Positions 7,065 through 15,255 of a DNA stretch of 64,000 nucleotides are shown one piece after another; positions within the stretch are counted from its first letter, which is position 1, and each line of letters starts with the position of its first letter. The stretch comes from Bacillota bacterium (GTDB lineage Bacteria > Bacillota > Clostridia > TANB77 > CAG-465). The translations under genes were made by a program, and so were the position numbers. The stretch covers positions 57,534 through 121,533 of the forward strand of contig JAEWPS010000016.1 of assembly GCA_023460515.1 (NCBI GenBank), in the 5' to 3' direction. Below the pieces are notes generated by a model, which worked only from the letters and a program-made list of their open reading frames with translations, did not search any database and was not told the origin of the DNA.

Positions 7065-7382
7065 CTATTTAATGTCTGTGTGACTGTCTACGGCTTTAAT
7101 TTCTATATTTAAACTACTTACTTGACTTGCAAATTCTCTTTGTAAATCATTTAATTGCAAAATTGCATTTCCTATATTTATAAATTCATAATTTTCTATC
7201 ATTTCTTTTTTAAAACTTTCATTTAATTTTATTAATGCTGATTGTAAATTAGGATAATATCCTATCTCTTTAAAAGTTATTTGTCCTGGTGTCTTACTTT
7301 TATCACTCATTACTACTTTTTCTTTCAATATTACATTGTATTTATCTGCATCTATAAAATATTTATCTGTTATTCTTATCAT
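7065..7382 (-). CDS. Prophage protein of unknown function, 105 aa
   Basis: The ATG at 7382 is preferred because AAGGGTG lies at good distance ahead of it; a GTG three codons upstream would overlap that site. The product has a beta-rich N-terminus (ITDKYFIDADKYNVILKEK) and a helical C-terminus. Similar small proteins occur widely in Firmicute siphophages with no known activity. This call rests on gene context. Confidence 0.6.
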   Translation of the reverse strand: MIRITDKYFIDADKYNVILKEKVVMSDKSKTPGQITFKEIGYYPNLQSALIKLNESFKKEMIENYEFINIGNAILQLNDLQREFASQVSSLNIEIKAVDSHTDIK

Positions 7383-7396
7383 TTTAAACACCCTTT

Positions 7397-7885
7397 CTAT
7401 AAATAATTTTTACCAAATATCTCTAAAAAACTTAATTTAGTATATTTCTTTTCAAATTCTCTTTGTGCTATTTGTTTTATTTCAGTATCTATTGTTTTAT
7501 TTTCGTGTATTGAGTTCGGATCAATAGTATGTTGCTCTGGTTTTATAAATATAACTAGTCCATACTTGATACTTAAATCTCTTTGCTTTCTTCCAAAAAA
7601 CACCTCATGCCTTATTAATCCTTCTTCTCTTTTTGTTTTATAAAAACTATGTTGTGGCATTATGCAAAGTTCTTTTTTAGGTCTTTTAGCACTACTCTTT
7701 TTTTTGCTAACTTTTTTTATTGGAGTTTTACTTTTTAACTTTGTTTTTGCTTTTAAAATAGCCTTGCTTTTAAGTGGTGTTTTAACCTTTGCTTTTTCTT
7801 TTAGTATAGTTTTATTCTTTACTTGTTTTGTTTCTTGTTTAGTGCCATTTTTAGGGAATAAACACCATGTATAATCATAACTCAT
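7397..7885 (-). CDS. HNH-like / Ref-family phage nuclease with Lys-rich linker
   Basis: Residues 20-70 are a lysine-rich linker with repeated LKSK/LKAK units. The C-terminal 90 residues match a phage family of HNH-type nucleases: RHEVFFGRKQRDLSIKYG, a histidine in the segment IKPEQHTID, then HENKTIDTEIKQIAQREFE and the ending FLEIFGKNYL. The family usually has two histidines in the first block; here only RHEVFFG is seen, so catalytic competence is uncertain. It may act in recombination or DNA processing. Confidence 0.65.
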   Translation of the reverse strand: MSYDYTWCLFPKNGTKQETKQVKNKTILKEKAKVKTPLKSKAILKAKTKLKSKTPIKKVSKKKSSAKRPKKELCIMPQHSFYKTKREEGLIRHEVFFGRKQRDLSIKYGLVIFIKPEQHTIDPNSIHENKTIDTEIKQIAQREFEKKYTKLSFLEIFGKNYL

Positions 7886-7895
7886 ATTGCATCAA

Positions 7896-8129
7896 CTACT
7901 TTCTTGTCATTTCTTCGACTACTGTATCACCTAAAAATATCATTCCTAATAAATATATTAATCTAAATACTGGTATAATTGAAATAATAAATATCTCTTT
8001 AATTAATGATGAACCTTTTTCAATATGTGTATAACCTCGTTTTATAGCAATTCTAATTGCAAAACTAATTGATAATTTATATATTATTATATAAAATATC
8101 CCTGTACTAATTAAATAATAAATTAACAT
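7896..8129 (-). CDS. Small membrane protein, 77 aa
   Basis: Two hydrophobic segments (residues 1-30 and 45-68) flank a basic loop. The stop and start codons of this gene and the next overlap at 8129, so translation is probably coupled. No family is recognised. It is consistent with a phage membrane accessory protein. Confidence 0.55.
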   Translation of the reverse strand: MLIYYLISTGIFYIIIYKLSISFAIRIAIKRGYTHIEKGSSLIKEIFIISIIPVFRLIYLLGMIFLGDTVVEEMTRK

Positions 8130-8479
8130 TACTTATTCCACTCTCCTATCTTTTGGCTTGTCCGCCATTCTCTATCTAATTGGTTTTCTAATATTCTCAA
8201 TTGTAACTTTATTGAATTTATGCTCTCTAAATTTGCTTGATATATTACATCTGCTACGTCTCTTTTAAATCTTAATTCTGCTATATGTCTTACACCATGT
8301 ATTATTAAAGATATAAATGTTACTGGATTTTTATTATCTTTCATTTTTAAAGCCTCTTGTGTTAATGCTATTTTATAATCTCTTTCTGTTTCAGCCTTTG
8401 AATTACCAGTATTTCTTAATGCTCTTACTGATGTATCAAGTTCATTTTGCTTTTGTTGTATTTTTTCATATAGATCCAT
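8129..8479 (-). CDS. Helical prophage protein, 116 aa
   Basis: A largely alpha-helical protein with a coiled-coil N-terminus (YEKIQQKQNELDTSVRALR) and a second helix-rich half ending with RILENQLDREWRTS. Proteins of this length and layout are frequent in Firmicute prophages between zinc-ribbon and nuclease genes. Ribosome binding site AGGAG precedes the ATG. Function unknown. Confidence 0.65.
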   Translation of the reverse strand: MDLYEKIQQKQNELDTSVRALRNTGNSKAETERDYKIALTQEALKMKDNKNPVTFISLIIHGVRHIAELRFKRDVADVIYQANLESINSIKLQLRILENQLDREWRTSQKIGEWNK

Positions 8480-8665
8480 TTACTCATCTCCTAACTTTCT
8501 ACCACAATGAGGACATGCTGATATTTTTATTTTTGTGCTAAATATATTTATTGGTGTATAATCTACAATTTCTAAATAATATATACTTTTCCTTTTTATT
8601 ATTCTAATGCAGAAATTTCCTTTTGCTACTCTTACTCTAGTTCTATTTTTACAATATTCACACAT
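8480..8665 (-). CDS. Zinc-ribbon prophage protein, 61 aa
   Basis: Two CxxC knuckles frame a beta-rich core: CEYC at the very N-terminus and CPHC followed by GRK near the C-terminus. This is the compact zinc-ribbon arrangement found in many phage proteins. The stop abuts the start of the downstream helical gene. Nucleic-acid or protein binding is likely but not specified. Confidence 0.65.
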   Translation of the reverse strand: MCEYCKNRTRVRVAKGNFCIRIIKRKSIYYLEIVDYTPINIFSTKIKISACPHCGRKLGDE

Positions 8666-8670
8666 ATTAT

Positions 8671-8832
8671 CTACTCCATTTCTTTTAACTTATTTAAAGT
8701 TTGTATTGCCTCTATATCTGTCAAATTAAATTCATCTCTTAATTGTCTACCTAATTGTTTAAATTCCCCTATTGTTTTTATTGATTTAACTTTATCTCTA
8801 TAAACTTTTAAATCTTCTCTTAATAAATCCAT
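8671..8832 (-). CDS. Small prophage protein, 53 aa
   Basis: A 53-residue helical frame opening MDLLREDLKVYRDKVKS, with ribosome binding site GAGG. The stop lies just ahead of the zinc-ribbon gene start, and the start follows the preceding gene without a gap. No domain is recognised. Confidence 0.55.
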   Translation of the reverse strand: MDLLREDLKVYRDKVKSIKTIGEFKQLGRQLRDEFNLTDIEAIQTLNKLKEME

Positions 8833-8833
8833 A

Positions 8834-9103
8834 TTAATCTAACCTCATTTCTTCTAAAGTTTCTTGTATGTATTCATATTTACCATCATCTTTATAATCA
8901 TTACTGTTTTTAGAAATATGTTGCTTTTTATTTCCTAATTGCTTTTTATCTCTTTCTAACTTCTCTATTGCTTTATCATACTTATCCGCTTTATCTATAC
9001 AATCTAGTAACGTATTACATATAAATTCGCCTTCCATATCATCTGCTTTTATATATTCAAGTTTAAATTTATTACACATTTTCTTTAACTGGTCACTATC
9101 CAT
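8834..9103 (-). CDS. Prophage protein of unknown function, 89 aa
   Basis: A charged, helical protein opening MDSDQLKKMCNKFKLEY, with a lysine-rich middle and an acidic end. Ribosome binding site GGGAGG. No known domain. It lies in an unbroken leftward chain of small genes. Confidence 0.55.
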   Translation of the reverse strand: MDSDQLKKMCNKFKLEYIKADDMEGEFICNTLLDCIDKADKYDKAIEKLERDKKQLGNKKQHISKNSNDYKDDGKYEYIQETLEEMRLD

Positions 9104-9106
9104 ACT

Positions 9107-9400
9107 TTAATCCTCCCAACATTTCTTTAATAAGTTTCTTATTTCAGTATTACTTTTATCTAAATTATTTAATATTATCTCTTTAAATTTACTTTGATAT
9201 GTTAAATCTAAATCATGATTAGTAGGGCTTAACTCTATCATTAATTTTTCTATTAATTTATTGTTATTATCTTTTAATTCTTCACGTTCTTTTAATAGTG
9301 TTTCTATGGCTTTAAAATCTTCATCTTCTTTGTTTTCTTTACTTTGTCCCCACCATTCTAAATATTTTTTTAATAATTCTACTGCTTTTTCACTATCCAT
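9107..9400 (-). CDS. Helical prophage protein, 97 aa
   Basis: An acidic helical protein with a central coiled-coil-like stretch (ETLLKEREELKDNNNKL). Its first codons overlap the end of the zinc-ribbon gene. Ribosome binding site GGAGG. Function unknown. Confidence 0.55.
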   Translation of the reverse strand: MDSEKAVELLKKYLEWWGQSKENKEDEDFKAIETLLKEREELKDNNNKLIEKLMIELSPTNHDLDLTYQSKFKEIILNNLDKSNTEIRNLLKKCWED

Positions 9401-9590
9401 TAGCTTGTACCTCCAATTTATATGTTGTACATTCTAATATTGGTTGAGTTGTTAATAAAAATGTTTTTTCACAACTTCCACATTCTACTTCATCTTCTTC
9501 GTAATCTTCATAATCTTGTAAATCATCACTTGTCTCATATCCACAGTAAGGACATACTATTTTATTTTCTTCACATATATAATCTTTCAT
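9393..9590 (-). CDS. Zinc-ribbon prophage protein, 65 aa
   Basis: CPYC near residue 13 and CGSC near residue 37 form a zinc ribbon, with a very acidic stretch between them. The translation start lies behind GGAGGTATAGAAAG, which is repeated nearly exactly in front of the next upstream gene (9934). Such mini zinc ribbons are common in phage early regions. Confidence 0.65.
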   Translation of the reverse strand: MKDYICEENKIVCPYCGYETSDDLQDYEDYEEDEVECGSCEKTFLLTTQPILECTTYKLEVQANG

Positions 9591-9595
9591 TCTTT

Positions 9596-9934
9596 CTATA
9601 CCTCCAATTTAACACTATGTGCTGATATTTGTTCTTTTGTAAGTATCGATTTAATATCATTATTACGTATAAAATTTCCAGTTACTGTTGTTAAACTTAA
9701 TCTTTCATCTTCTAAATAATTTATATTTGTAATAATTTGATTATTTATCAAATCTCCAATTCTAATAGCATCTATTATTTTATGACTTGGTTTATTTACT
9801 ATTGTTCCTAAAAATTCAATATCTTTTCCATTTCTAAGACTGATGTGTTCATCTATAAATTCTTTCATTTCATTTTCATATTTTAAAATATTACCTGTAT
9901 CTGTTCTTACATACATTCCTTTTTCTATATTCAT
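9596..9934 (-). CDS. Prophage beta-rich protein, 112 aa
   Basis: The protein opens MNIEKGMYVRTDTGNILKYE, a beginning typical of small SH3-like phage proteins that start by describing a barrel. The rest alternates short hydrophobic strands and polar turns, and ends with KEQISAHSVKLEV. No catalytic motif is present. Its ribosome binding site and spacer are shared with the downstream zinc-ribbon gene. Confidence 0.6.
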   Translation of the reverse strand: MNIEKGMYVRTDTGNILKYENEMKEFIDEHISLRNGKDIEFLGTIVNKPSHKIIDAIRIGDLINNQIITNINYLEDERLSLTTVTGNFIRNNDIKSILTKEQISAHSVKLEV

Positions 9935-9948
9935 TCTTTCTATACCTC

Positions 9949-10179
9949 CTATATTAAAGATAAAACTAAAATTAATAAACCTGTTATTATATAAATAAAA
10001 TAGTCTTTATGTTTTTTGTTTATTTTTTCATTTTCTTTATAGTAATTGTTATATATCTTTTGTTTCTCTAACAAAAATATTCCTTGCATATAAGCACCTT
10101 GATTTTCTGGTGATATTTTTCCACTTGCTAAAAGTTCTTTGACATTTGCTATTGTTTCATCTACTTGTTTATTATTCAT
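9949..10179 (-). CDS. Small membrane-anchored prophage protein, 76 aa
   Basis: A helical soluble N-terminal part of about 55 residues ends in a single C-terminal hydrophobic segment (YFIYIITGLLILVLSLI), so it is probably a tail-anchored protein. Ribosome binding site GGAGG. Function unknown. Confidence 0.6.
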   Translation of the reverse strand: MNNKQVDETIANVKELLASGKISPENQGAYMQGIFLLEKQKIYNNYYKENEKINKKHKDYFIYIITGLLILVLSLI

Positions 10180-10190
10180 ATATTTACCTC

Positions 10191-10643
10191 CTATAAATTA
10201 TAATCACTTTTTATTTTTTTCATTCGCTCTCTTATATCCGCAACTTTTTTTAAATTTTCTTCACTTACTTTTATATCTCTATTTATATTTTCATTTTCAT
10301 TTATATTTTCATTTTCCATATGTTCAACATATGTTTGACATATGTTATTCATATCTTTTTTAGAAAGTCTGTTTTTTCTTCTACTATCTGAATATGTTTT
10401 TCTCTTGATAATTTCGCTTTCTAAACGTTTATTATAGTAACAATTATTATCATCTTTTATAAACTTTGACATTACTTCTTCATCAAGTGTCGGACATATC
10501 TTTAACATATCTTTTTCACTTAAATGTCCTTTCTGATGTTGTGTACACATTAATTTTATGTACTGTCCTACTTGTGCATCTGACATAAACATTGTTCCTA
10601 CTAGAAAATCACTACTGTAAAATAGAAATGCTGGATCATTCAT
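10191..10643 (-). CDS. Phage replication protein with DUF1376-like N-terminus
   Basis: The N-terminal half (DPAFLFYSSDFLVGT, then MSDAQVGQYIKLMC and KGHLSEKDM) matches the winged-helix-like domain found at the start of many phage replication initiators and replisome organisers. Residues around 85-105 are strongly basic. The C-terminus holds a low-complexity run of Asn and Glu, also usual in these proteins, followed by a short helix. The ATG at 10643 follows AGAGGTGG and overlaps the HNH gene end. No DnaC-type ATPase follows, so partners must be recruited from the host. Confidence 0.7.
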   Translation of the reverse strand: MNDPAFLFYSSDFLVGTMFMSDAQVGQYIKLMCTQHQKGHLSEKDMLKICPTLDEEVMSKFIKDDNNCYYNKRLESEIIKRKTYSDSRRKNRLSKKDMNNICQTYVEHMENENINENENINRDIKVSEENLKKVADIRERMKKIKSDYNL

Positions 10644-11145
10644 CTGTACCACCTCTTTTTTTATGCTCTTGTTTATGGCATTTGTAACATAATGTTTCAC
10701 CATTTTTAACTATAAATCTTAACTTCTTATATTTGCTAAATTCTTTTATATGATGTGCTTCTAATCTTTCTTTTGAATCGCATTTTACACATTTATATTT
10801 ATCTCTAAAAAATACTGCTTTTCTCCAGTCTTTATATGCTTTGCATCTTCTATCTAATTTGTCTCTTCTTTTGTCTAATGGATGTATTTTTCCATACCAA
10901 ACAATAATCTCACCATCTATTACATCTGCATGAAATGTATCTAAACTAATACCTGAATTTTCTAGATATACTCTGTCGTTTATAATTTTATTTTTAAATG
11001 CACAATCTACACAGTATATTAAATTTTCTTTTTTCCAGTTAGGATATTGTTCACTTATCTTTCGTTTGCATCCATCACACACATATATATCAATAGGTGT
11101 TTTTATATTTCCATTTGGTACATAAATTGTTCTTAAATATCCCAT
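10636..11145 (-). CDS. HNH endonuclease with zinc ribbon
   Basis: The N-terminal part holds CDGC and CVDC, a zinc ribbon. The C-terminal part holds the complete HNH core: a CVKC knuckle, AHHIK with the catalytic histidine, an asparagine in the VKNGETLC segment and CYKCH. HNH enzymes nick or cut DNA. The gene overlaps the replication protein downstream by eight bases. Homing activity, packaging-type nicking or DNA repair are all possible. Confidence 0.8.
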   Translation of the reverse strand: MGYLRTIYVPNGNIKTPIDIYVCDGCKRKISEQYPNWKKENLIYCVDCAFKNKIINDRVYLENSGISLDTFHADVIDGEIIVWYGKIHPLDKRRDKLDRRCKAYKDWRKAVFFRDKYKCVKCDSKERLEAHHIKEFSKYKKLRFIVKNGETLCYKCHKQEHKKRGGTDE

Positions 11146-11171
11146 TTTGTATCACCTCTCTTATAATATAG

Positions 11172-11202
11172 GGGAACGTTACAATTCTATGCTAGTCCCC
11201 CA
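11172..11202 (-). other. Intergenic hairpin before the HNH gene
   Basis: A stem of GGGG with CCCC and neighbouring weaker pairs lies between the membrane-protein gene and the HNH gene. It is not followed by a T run, so it is more likely an RNA-processing or stability element than a terminator. Confidence 0.35.
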
Positions 11203-11211
11203 TGTTGCTGT

Positions 11212-11655
11212 TTATTCTGCTAATTCTACATTTTTAATGTGATAAGTTCCACAACTATTGTAAGGTATTTTACCTCCATCATGCCCATAAGTTATCTTTA
11301 CTTGTTTACCTATCATACCTTTTATTTTTTCTACTAATTCAGTTTCGTTTTCATATAATTTATATACAGTTTCATCTGTTTGTGTAGTATAGTTACTTGT
11401 TTTTAAATAAACTTCATATCTTCTAAAATATACACCTTCTAAGTCTACTGCACTAATTACACCCATATGTGTACCTTCTGTTTTTGGATAATTTATAAAT
11501 CCATTTATACAGCCATTTACTAATATAACTATTGATAGTATAAGTGACACTATTGCAAGTGTTATATAAACACCTACGTTATAACTTTCTGCTGCTATCA
11601 TTAAAAATACAAAACTTGCTATAAATAAAATTATCATTATTATTATTTCAAACAT
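11212..11655 (-). CDS. Prophage membrane protein with soluble C-terminal domain
   Basis: Two transmembrane helices occupy residues 1-22 and 28-52, joined by a short loop. The remaining 90 residues are beta-rich with conserved-looking glycines (KITYGHDGGKIPYNSCG), suggesting a small barrel outside or inside the membrane. Similar proteins occur in Firmicute prophages without known role. Confidence 0.6.
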   Translation of the reverse strand: MFEIIIMIILFIASFVFLMIAAESYNVGVYITLAIVSLILSIVILVNGCINGFINYPKTEGTHMGVISAVDLEGVYFRRYEVYLKTSNYTTQTDETVYKLYENETELVEKIKGMIGKQVKITYGHDGGKIPYNSCGTYHIKNVELAE

Positions 11656-11656
11656 A

Positions 11657-12451
11657 TTAATTTCTCTCCTTTACAATATTAATTAATGTTTCCATAGCTT
11701 CTGGTATTTCATTAAAGTCTATTGTATAATTGTTCTTTATTGCTGTTGCTATTTCAATTGCTTTTTCTATACTCATTTTTTCTTCTACCATATGCTTGTC
11801 TTTCTTTATGTTTAAATCTACTATTTCTTTATCTATTCTTTTTATTTTTTCGTTATGTTTTTTCTTTGCATTTTCTAGTATTGATATTTTTTCTTCTACT
11901 GCTTTTACTATTTTTGAATTTTCTTTACTTAATTTCATTGTTTTCTCCTTAACTAATTTAATTTCTCTATTTCTCATACAAGACTCAAAGCCTTTATCCC
12001 ATATTACTATAGGATATAAATTACAGTTTTCTTTTATTGTTCCAACATCTCCTATATTTGTTCTTCCATCTTCATTTATAAGACTTTCAACTCTATCACC
12101 TTTTTTAAATACAAACATTTCTTTTTCCTCCTTAATTAAATCTTTATATTTGATTATTGTATAGTCATTTCTTTTATAATAATCTATATTGCAATACTTA
12201 TATGATTTATCTCTTTCACAGTTAATACAAGATTTTTCTTTATAGATGTGGTGAGAATAACTTAAACCATGTATATTTGCACCTAATAATGCTGATTTTT
12301 GGCAAAAATCTTTCCACTCTTGTTCAGTTTCTACATTTACTGCTATCTTTTCATTTCTAAATTTTTCTATAAACTCTTTATCTAATTTCATTTTAGGTTC
12401 TCCATTAATTAAACTTTCTCTTAAACCTCTTATACAATTATCTGGCCACAT
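11657..12451 (-). CDS. Prophage multidomain protein of unknown function, 264 aa
   Basis: The ATG follows AGGAGG. Residues 1-95 contain CINCERD and YC motifs that could bind metal. Residues 110-165 form a beta-rich segment starting FKKGDRVESLINEDGRTNIG, the look of a small KOW/SH3-like barrel (GDVGTIKEN). The C-terminal 90 residues are coiled coil with long lysine and glutamate runs. It may be a fusion of separately inherited small phage modules. No enzymatic function is apparent. Confidence 0.55.
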   Translation of the reverse strand: MWPDNCIRGLRESLINGEPKMKLDKEFIEKFRNEKIAVNVETEQEWKDFCQKSALLGANIHGLSYSHHIYKEKSCINCERDKSYKYCNIDYYKRNDYTIIKYKDLIKEEKEMFVFKKGDRVESLINEDGRTNIGDVGTIKENCNLYPIVIWDKGFESCMRNREIKLVKEKTMKLSKENSKIVKAVEEKISILENAKKKHNEKIKRIDKEIVDLNIKKDKHMVEEKMSIEKAIEIATAIKNNYTIDFNEIPEAMETLINIVKERN

Positions 12452-12453
12452 AT

Positions 12454-12537
12454 CTATTTCCTCCTCTTATCTATTAAAACTGATAATAAAATTGCTACTA
12501 TTAATCCTAGTGCTATTAATACATTTAACTCTATCAT
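12454..12537 (-). CDS. Single-pass mini membrane protein, 27 aa
   Basis: A 27-residue frame consisting of one hydrophobic helix followed by DKRRK. The start lies behind the consensus site AGGAGGTTATT, which is why it is reported despite its size. Its end carries the ribosome binding site of the next gene. Confidence 0.55.
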   Translation of the reverse strand: MIELNVLIALGLIVAILLSVLIDKRRK

Positions 12538-12546
12538 AATAACCTC

Positions 12547-13146
12547 CTAATATAAACTTTTAAAAAAGTCTATAAAATTGTCTATGTAAATATACTTGTC
12601 CTTATATTGTGAATATTTGCTTTCATATTCTCCTATGCTTATTTGAGTATTATTCGCTACAAAAACACTTGGAACTACATATATTTCCTGTTTGTTTTCA
12701 TTTACTGTTACAAGTATATAAATATCGCACCTTGGATGTTTCTTTTCTAAATTATAAGAATAGAATCCAAATCCATCTTTATGTCTATACAATCTGCTTA
12801 CTTTTACATCTATTTTTACACTATCATTTATCAGTAAATCATATGGATAATTTTGTGCCATTTTATCTACTTTATAATTCATTTTTTCTAGCAATTCTTT
12901 TATTTTATATTCATATGTCTTGCCTGTATTAGTATCGCTTTTCTTCATTGGTAGTTTTAATTCTTTAGCTAATAAATAGTATCCGCCTTTTTCTTTTGAT
13001 ATTCTTGAAGTCAATCTACAATCTTTATAATATTCATTTAATTCATTTCTACTTGGCATCCTGTTTAAGTTATAAAATTTCACTACTTCTAAAATATATT
13101 CTTTTACTTTTTCTCTAGTCCATTTTATTCCATGTGCATATCCCAT
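12547..13146 (-). CDS. PD-(D/E)XK nuclease-like prophage protein
   Basis: The central part reads YPYDLLINDSVKIDVKVS, the D...D-x-K core of the PD-(D/E)XK nuclease fold, preceded by a helix (YEYKIKELLEKMNY) that usually supplies the first acidic residue. The N-terminal 75 residues look like a helix-turn-helix pair that could bind DNA. The ATG at 13146 follows AGAGAGGG; a longer frame upstream lies inside ssb. It sits next to the SSB and Sak4-like genes, consistent with a role in recombination or a homing/defence nuclease. Confidence 0.65.
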   Translation of the reverse strand: MGYAHGIKWTREKVKEYILEVVKFYNLNRMPSRNELNEYYKDCRLTSRISKEKGGYYLLAKELKLPMKKSDTNTGKTYEYKIKELLEKMNYKVDKMAQNYPYDLLINDSVKIDVKVSRLYRHKDGFGFYSYNLEKKHPRCDIYILVTVNENKQEIYVVPSVFVANNTQISIGEYESKYSQYKDKYIYIDNFIDFFKSLY

Positions 13147-13162
13147 AATATCAACCCTCTCT

Positions 13163-13558
13163 TTAAAACGGCAATAAATCTGTCGTATCATCTATAGTTA
13201 TGTACTCGCCATTATCTTGGTTATTTGCCCCATTCTCGCTCATATTTTTACTATCTGCAAAGTATGTATCTTCTACAATGTAATCTGTTGCATATCTTTT
13301 TGTACCGTTATCTTCCCATGTTCTATTTTGTATTCTACCTTCGATTAATACTTGTTGACCCTTGCTAAAATACTTACTTATAAACTCTGCTGTTTTACCA
13401 AAACCTGTACAATTGAAAAAATCTGTTTGTTTTTCTCCATTTTGTCCTGCAAATTTTCTATTTACTGCTAACGTAAATGTTGCAACTGCTGTGCCACTTG
13501 TTGTGTTTCTTGCTTCGGGATCTTTAGTAAGTCTCCCCATAAATTGAAATTTATTCAT
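13163..13558 (-). CDS. ssb: Phage single-stranded DNA-binding protein
   Basis: A 131-aa OB-fold SSB. It opens MNKFQFMGRLTKDPE and shares about 85% of its first 104 residues, by eye, with the chromosomal SSB at 34310-34720. Its acidic C-terminal tip DDTTDLLPF, which docks recombination and replication proteins, differs from the host tip DDTADLPF by an extra leucine. It coats ssDNA for the Sak4-like ATPase encoded nearby. The similarity points to recent capture from a closely related host. Confidence 0.95.
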   Translation of the reverse strand: MNKFQFMGRLTKDPEARNTTSGTAVATFTLAVNRKFAGQNGEKQTDFFNCTGFGKTAEFISKYFSKGQQVLIEGRIQNRTWEDNGTKRYATDYIVEDTYFADSKNMSENGANNQDNGEYITIDDTTDLLPF

Positions 13559-13559
13559 A

Positions 13560-14003
13560 TTACTTTACCTCTTTCTTTAATTTTAAATAATCTTCTATTT
13601 GATTTCTAATTTTATCAATTTCTTGTTCATTATATTTATTTGTTCTTTTTAATTCAGTTATTTTTCTTCTAAGTGATTTTATTCCTTCAGCATTTTCAAT
13701 AAAACTATGTTTTTCTTTATAAATACTATTTACTATGTAAATGATTTTTTCTTCTAAATTTTCAATTCTTTCAAATGGATTATAATCATCAATTACTATT
13801 TTATTATTTCTAACTTTTATTTCTAATTTTTCTTGGTTTTCAAATGTATAAGTTATAGTAATATATCTATTATCTCCTCTATTACCAACATATGTTTTAT
13901 ATGTTTCTTGTTTTTCCATTATCTGAATTTCATTTGAAAAACCATCTGGTAACAAATATGTATTTTGCTCCATTGTTTTTATTTTATTTAAAATATCTTC
14001 CAT
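13560..14003 (-). CDS. Prophage protein of unknown function, 147 aa
   Basis: The N-terminal half is beta-rich (YITITYTFENQEKLEIKVR) and the C-terminal half is a long coiled coil (IKSLRRKITELKRTNKYNE). It lies between ssb and the Gp157-like gene in the recombination block, with only one base between stops and starts. No family is recognised. Confidence 0.6.
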   Translation of the reverse strand: MEDILNKIKTMEQNTYLLPDGFSNEIQIMEKQETYKTYVGNRGDNRYITITYTFENQEKLEIKVRNNKIVIDDYNPFERIENLEEKIIYIVNSIYKEKHSFIENAEGIKSLRRKITELKRTNKYNEQEIDKIRNQIEDYLKLKKEVK

Positions 14004-14004
14004 A

Positions 14005-14499
14005 TTACTTTATCTCCAATCTAGTATTAGTTTCTACTAATTCAGCACCTAATACTATTAAACCTTTTTTAATATCTTCTTTTATTTTAGTTTTATCTAT
14101 GCTTGTTGTAATTTTTTCTTTTATATATTCTGGTCCTATTAATGTTTCATCTATAATATTTACACTTGCTGGATTTTTCTTTATTGTTAAATTACCTATT
14201 GCTGTAGGGATTTTTTCAAGTCCTAGTTTTTCCATATTTTCTTTTACATATTTATTAAATTTATCTTGTCTTTCTTCTATTGCTTTACATATACCTTGCA
14301 AACGTTCTATTTCACTCTTAACAACATTTTTATTGCTTTCTAATGTAAAGTTATACCCTACTATATTTTCGGATTTATTTTGGAGCATAGCACCTAATAT
14401 ATTACCTTGTTCTATAAATTCTTCTTCTGTTAAATCATCTCTATTAAATAACTCTACAAATCTTTCACTTATACTATATAAACTTAATTTATTTTCCAT
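14005..14499 (-). CDS. Siphovirus Gp157-like protein
   Basis: The 164-aa protein follows the Gp157 plan: an N-terminal helix (SISERFVELFNRDDLTEEEF), a central coiled coil with conserved E-R-x-x-G-x-x-x-x-I-E pattern, and a C-terminal strand-turn region around LTIKKNPASVNI. Gp157 genes lie next to ATPase and SSB genes in many siphophages and were linked to phage resistance, but the mechanism is unclear. The ATG at 14499 has AAAGGTG at the right distance. Confidence 0.8.
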   Translation of the reverse strand: MENKLSLYSISERFVELFNRDDLTEEEFIEQGNILGAMLQNKSENIVGYNFTLESNKNVVKSEIERLQGICKAIEERQDKFNKYVKENMEKLGLEKIPTAIGNLTIKKNPASVNIIDETLIGPEYIKEKITTSIDKTKIKEDIKKGLIVLGAELVETNTRLEIK

Positions 14500-14500
14500 A

Positions 14501-15244
14501 TTATTCACCTTTCTTGCTTTCTTCTGCTATCTTTTTATCAGATACAGATATATTTTTACCTTCTTCTAATGCTTTTACTATAGAATTAAAATTTTGTATA
14601 TTTAATTCTTTTGGTAAATTACCTAGTCTTGATTTTTTAACTATTGCTTTTGTTCCATTCTCTGTCTTTTCTAATTGAATAACTATATCCATTAGATATT
14701 CAACTATCTCTAATGCATCGTATGTTTTTCCTACTGGTTGCATTTTTCCATCTTTTTTATCCCAAACGTCTTTTGCTCTAGCAACTAGTATTAAATTCAT
14801 AGGTACATCTTTTAATTGATTTAATATTTTTCTAGCAGTTTCTCTTCTAAATGCGTACCATTTAGTCTTTTCTAATTGATTTAACTCATCTACTTTTTTG
14901 CCTAATGTTTTTTCATAACTTTTAGCACTCATATCTTCTATAATATCTAACAAATCAGTTAATGGATCAACTATTAAAGTTTTTCTGTCTGAATATTCTC
15001 CTTTTATTATTTCATCTAATAAATTAACTGTTAAACTTGCTGGATTACTTGCTTTTTCATTTGTTTTATCTACTTCTGCTTTCCAAAAGTCAAATTCATT
15101 TGCGTATAATCTTGTACTCCCTTCTAAATCAATTACTAATGGTGCTGGTGCTGATAAAGCAAATCTACTTTTACCACTACCACTTTCTCCCCATACCATT
15201 ATTTTTAAATTAACATCATCTAATGTTGCTTTCTTTGCTAACAT
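14501..15244 (-). CDS. Sak4-like RecA-fold ATPase (phage recombinase)
   Basis: Walker A is GESGSGKS near residue 20 and Walker B is TLIVDPLTDLLD near residue 88. The segment LILVARAKDVW near 150 is the strand after the sensor. This is the AAA_24/Sak4 group of short RecA-like ATPases that anneal single strands, usually with a phage SSB, as found here two genes downstream. Start follows AGGGGG. It likely drives recombination-dependent replication. Confidence 0.85.
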   Translation of the reverse strand: MLAKKATLDDVNLKIMVWGESGSGKSRFALSAPAPLVIDLEGSTRLYANEFDFWKAEVDKTNEKASNPASLTVNLLDEIIKGEYSDRKTLIVDPLTDLLDIIEDMSAKSYEKTLGKKVDELNQLEKTKWYAFRRETARKILNQLKDVPMNLILVARAKDVWDKKDGKMQPVGKTYDALEIVEYLMDIVIQLEKTENGTKAIVKKSRLGNLPKELNIQNFNSIVKALEEGKNISVSDKKIAEESKKGE

Positions 15245-15255
15245 ATCAATTCCCC

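Noticed and set aside
11722..12164. Two overlapping plus-strand hydrophobic frames
   Set aside because: Complement of a lysine-rich coiled coil reads as Phe/Leu-rich; no initiation signals.
13892..14569. Plus-strand frame of 225 codons over the Gp157-like gene
   Set aside because: Shadow with Leu/Ser/Phe-rich composition, opposite to the gapless prophage series.
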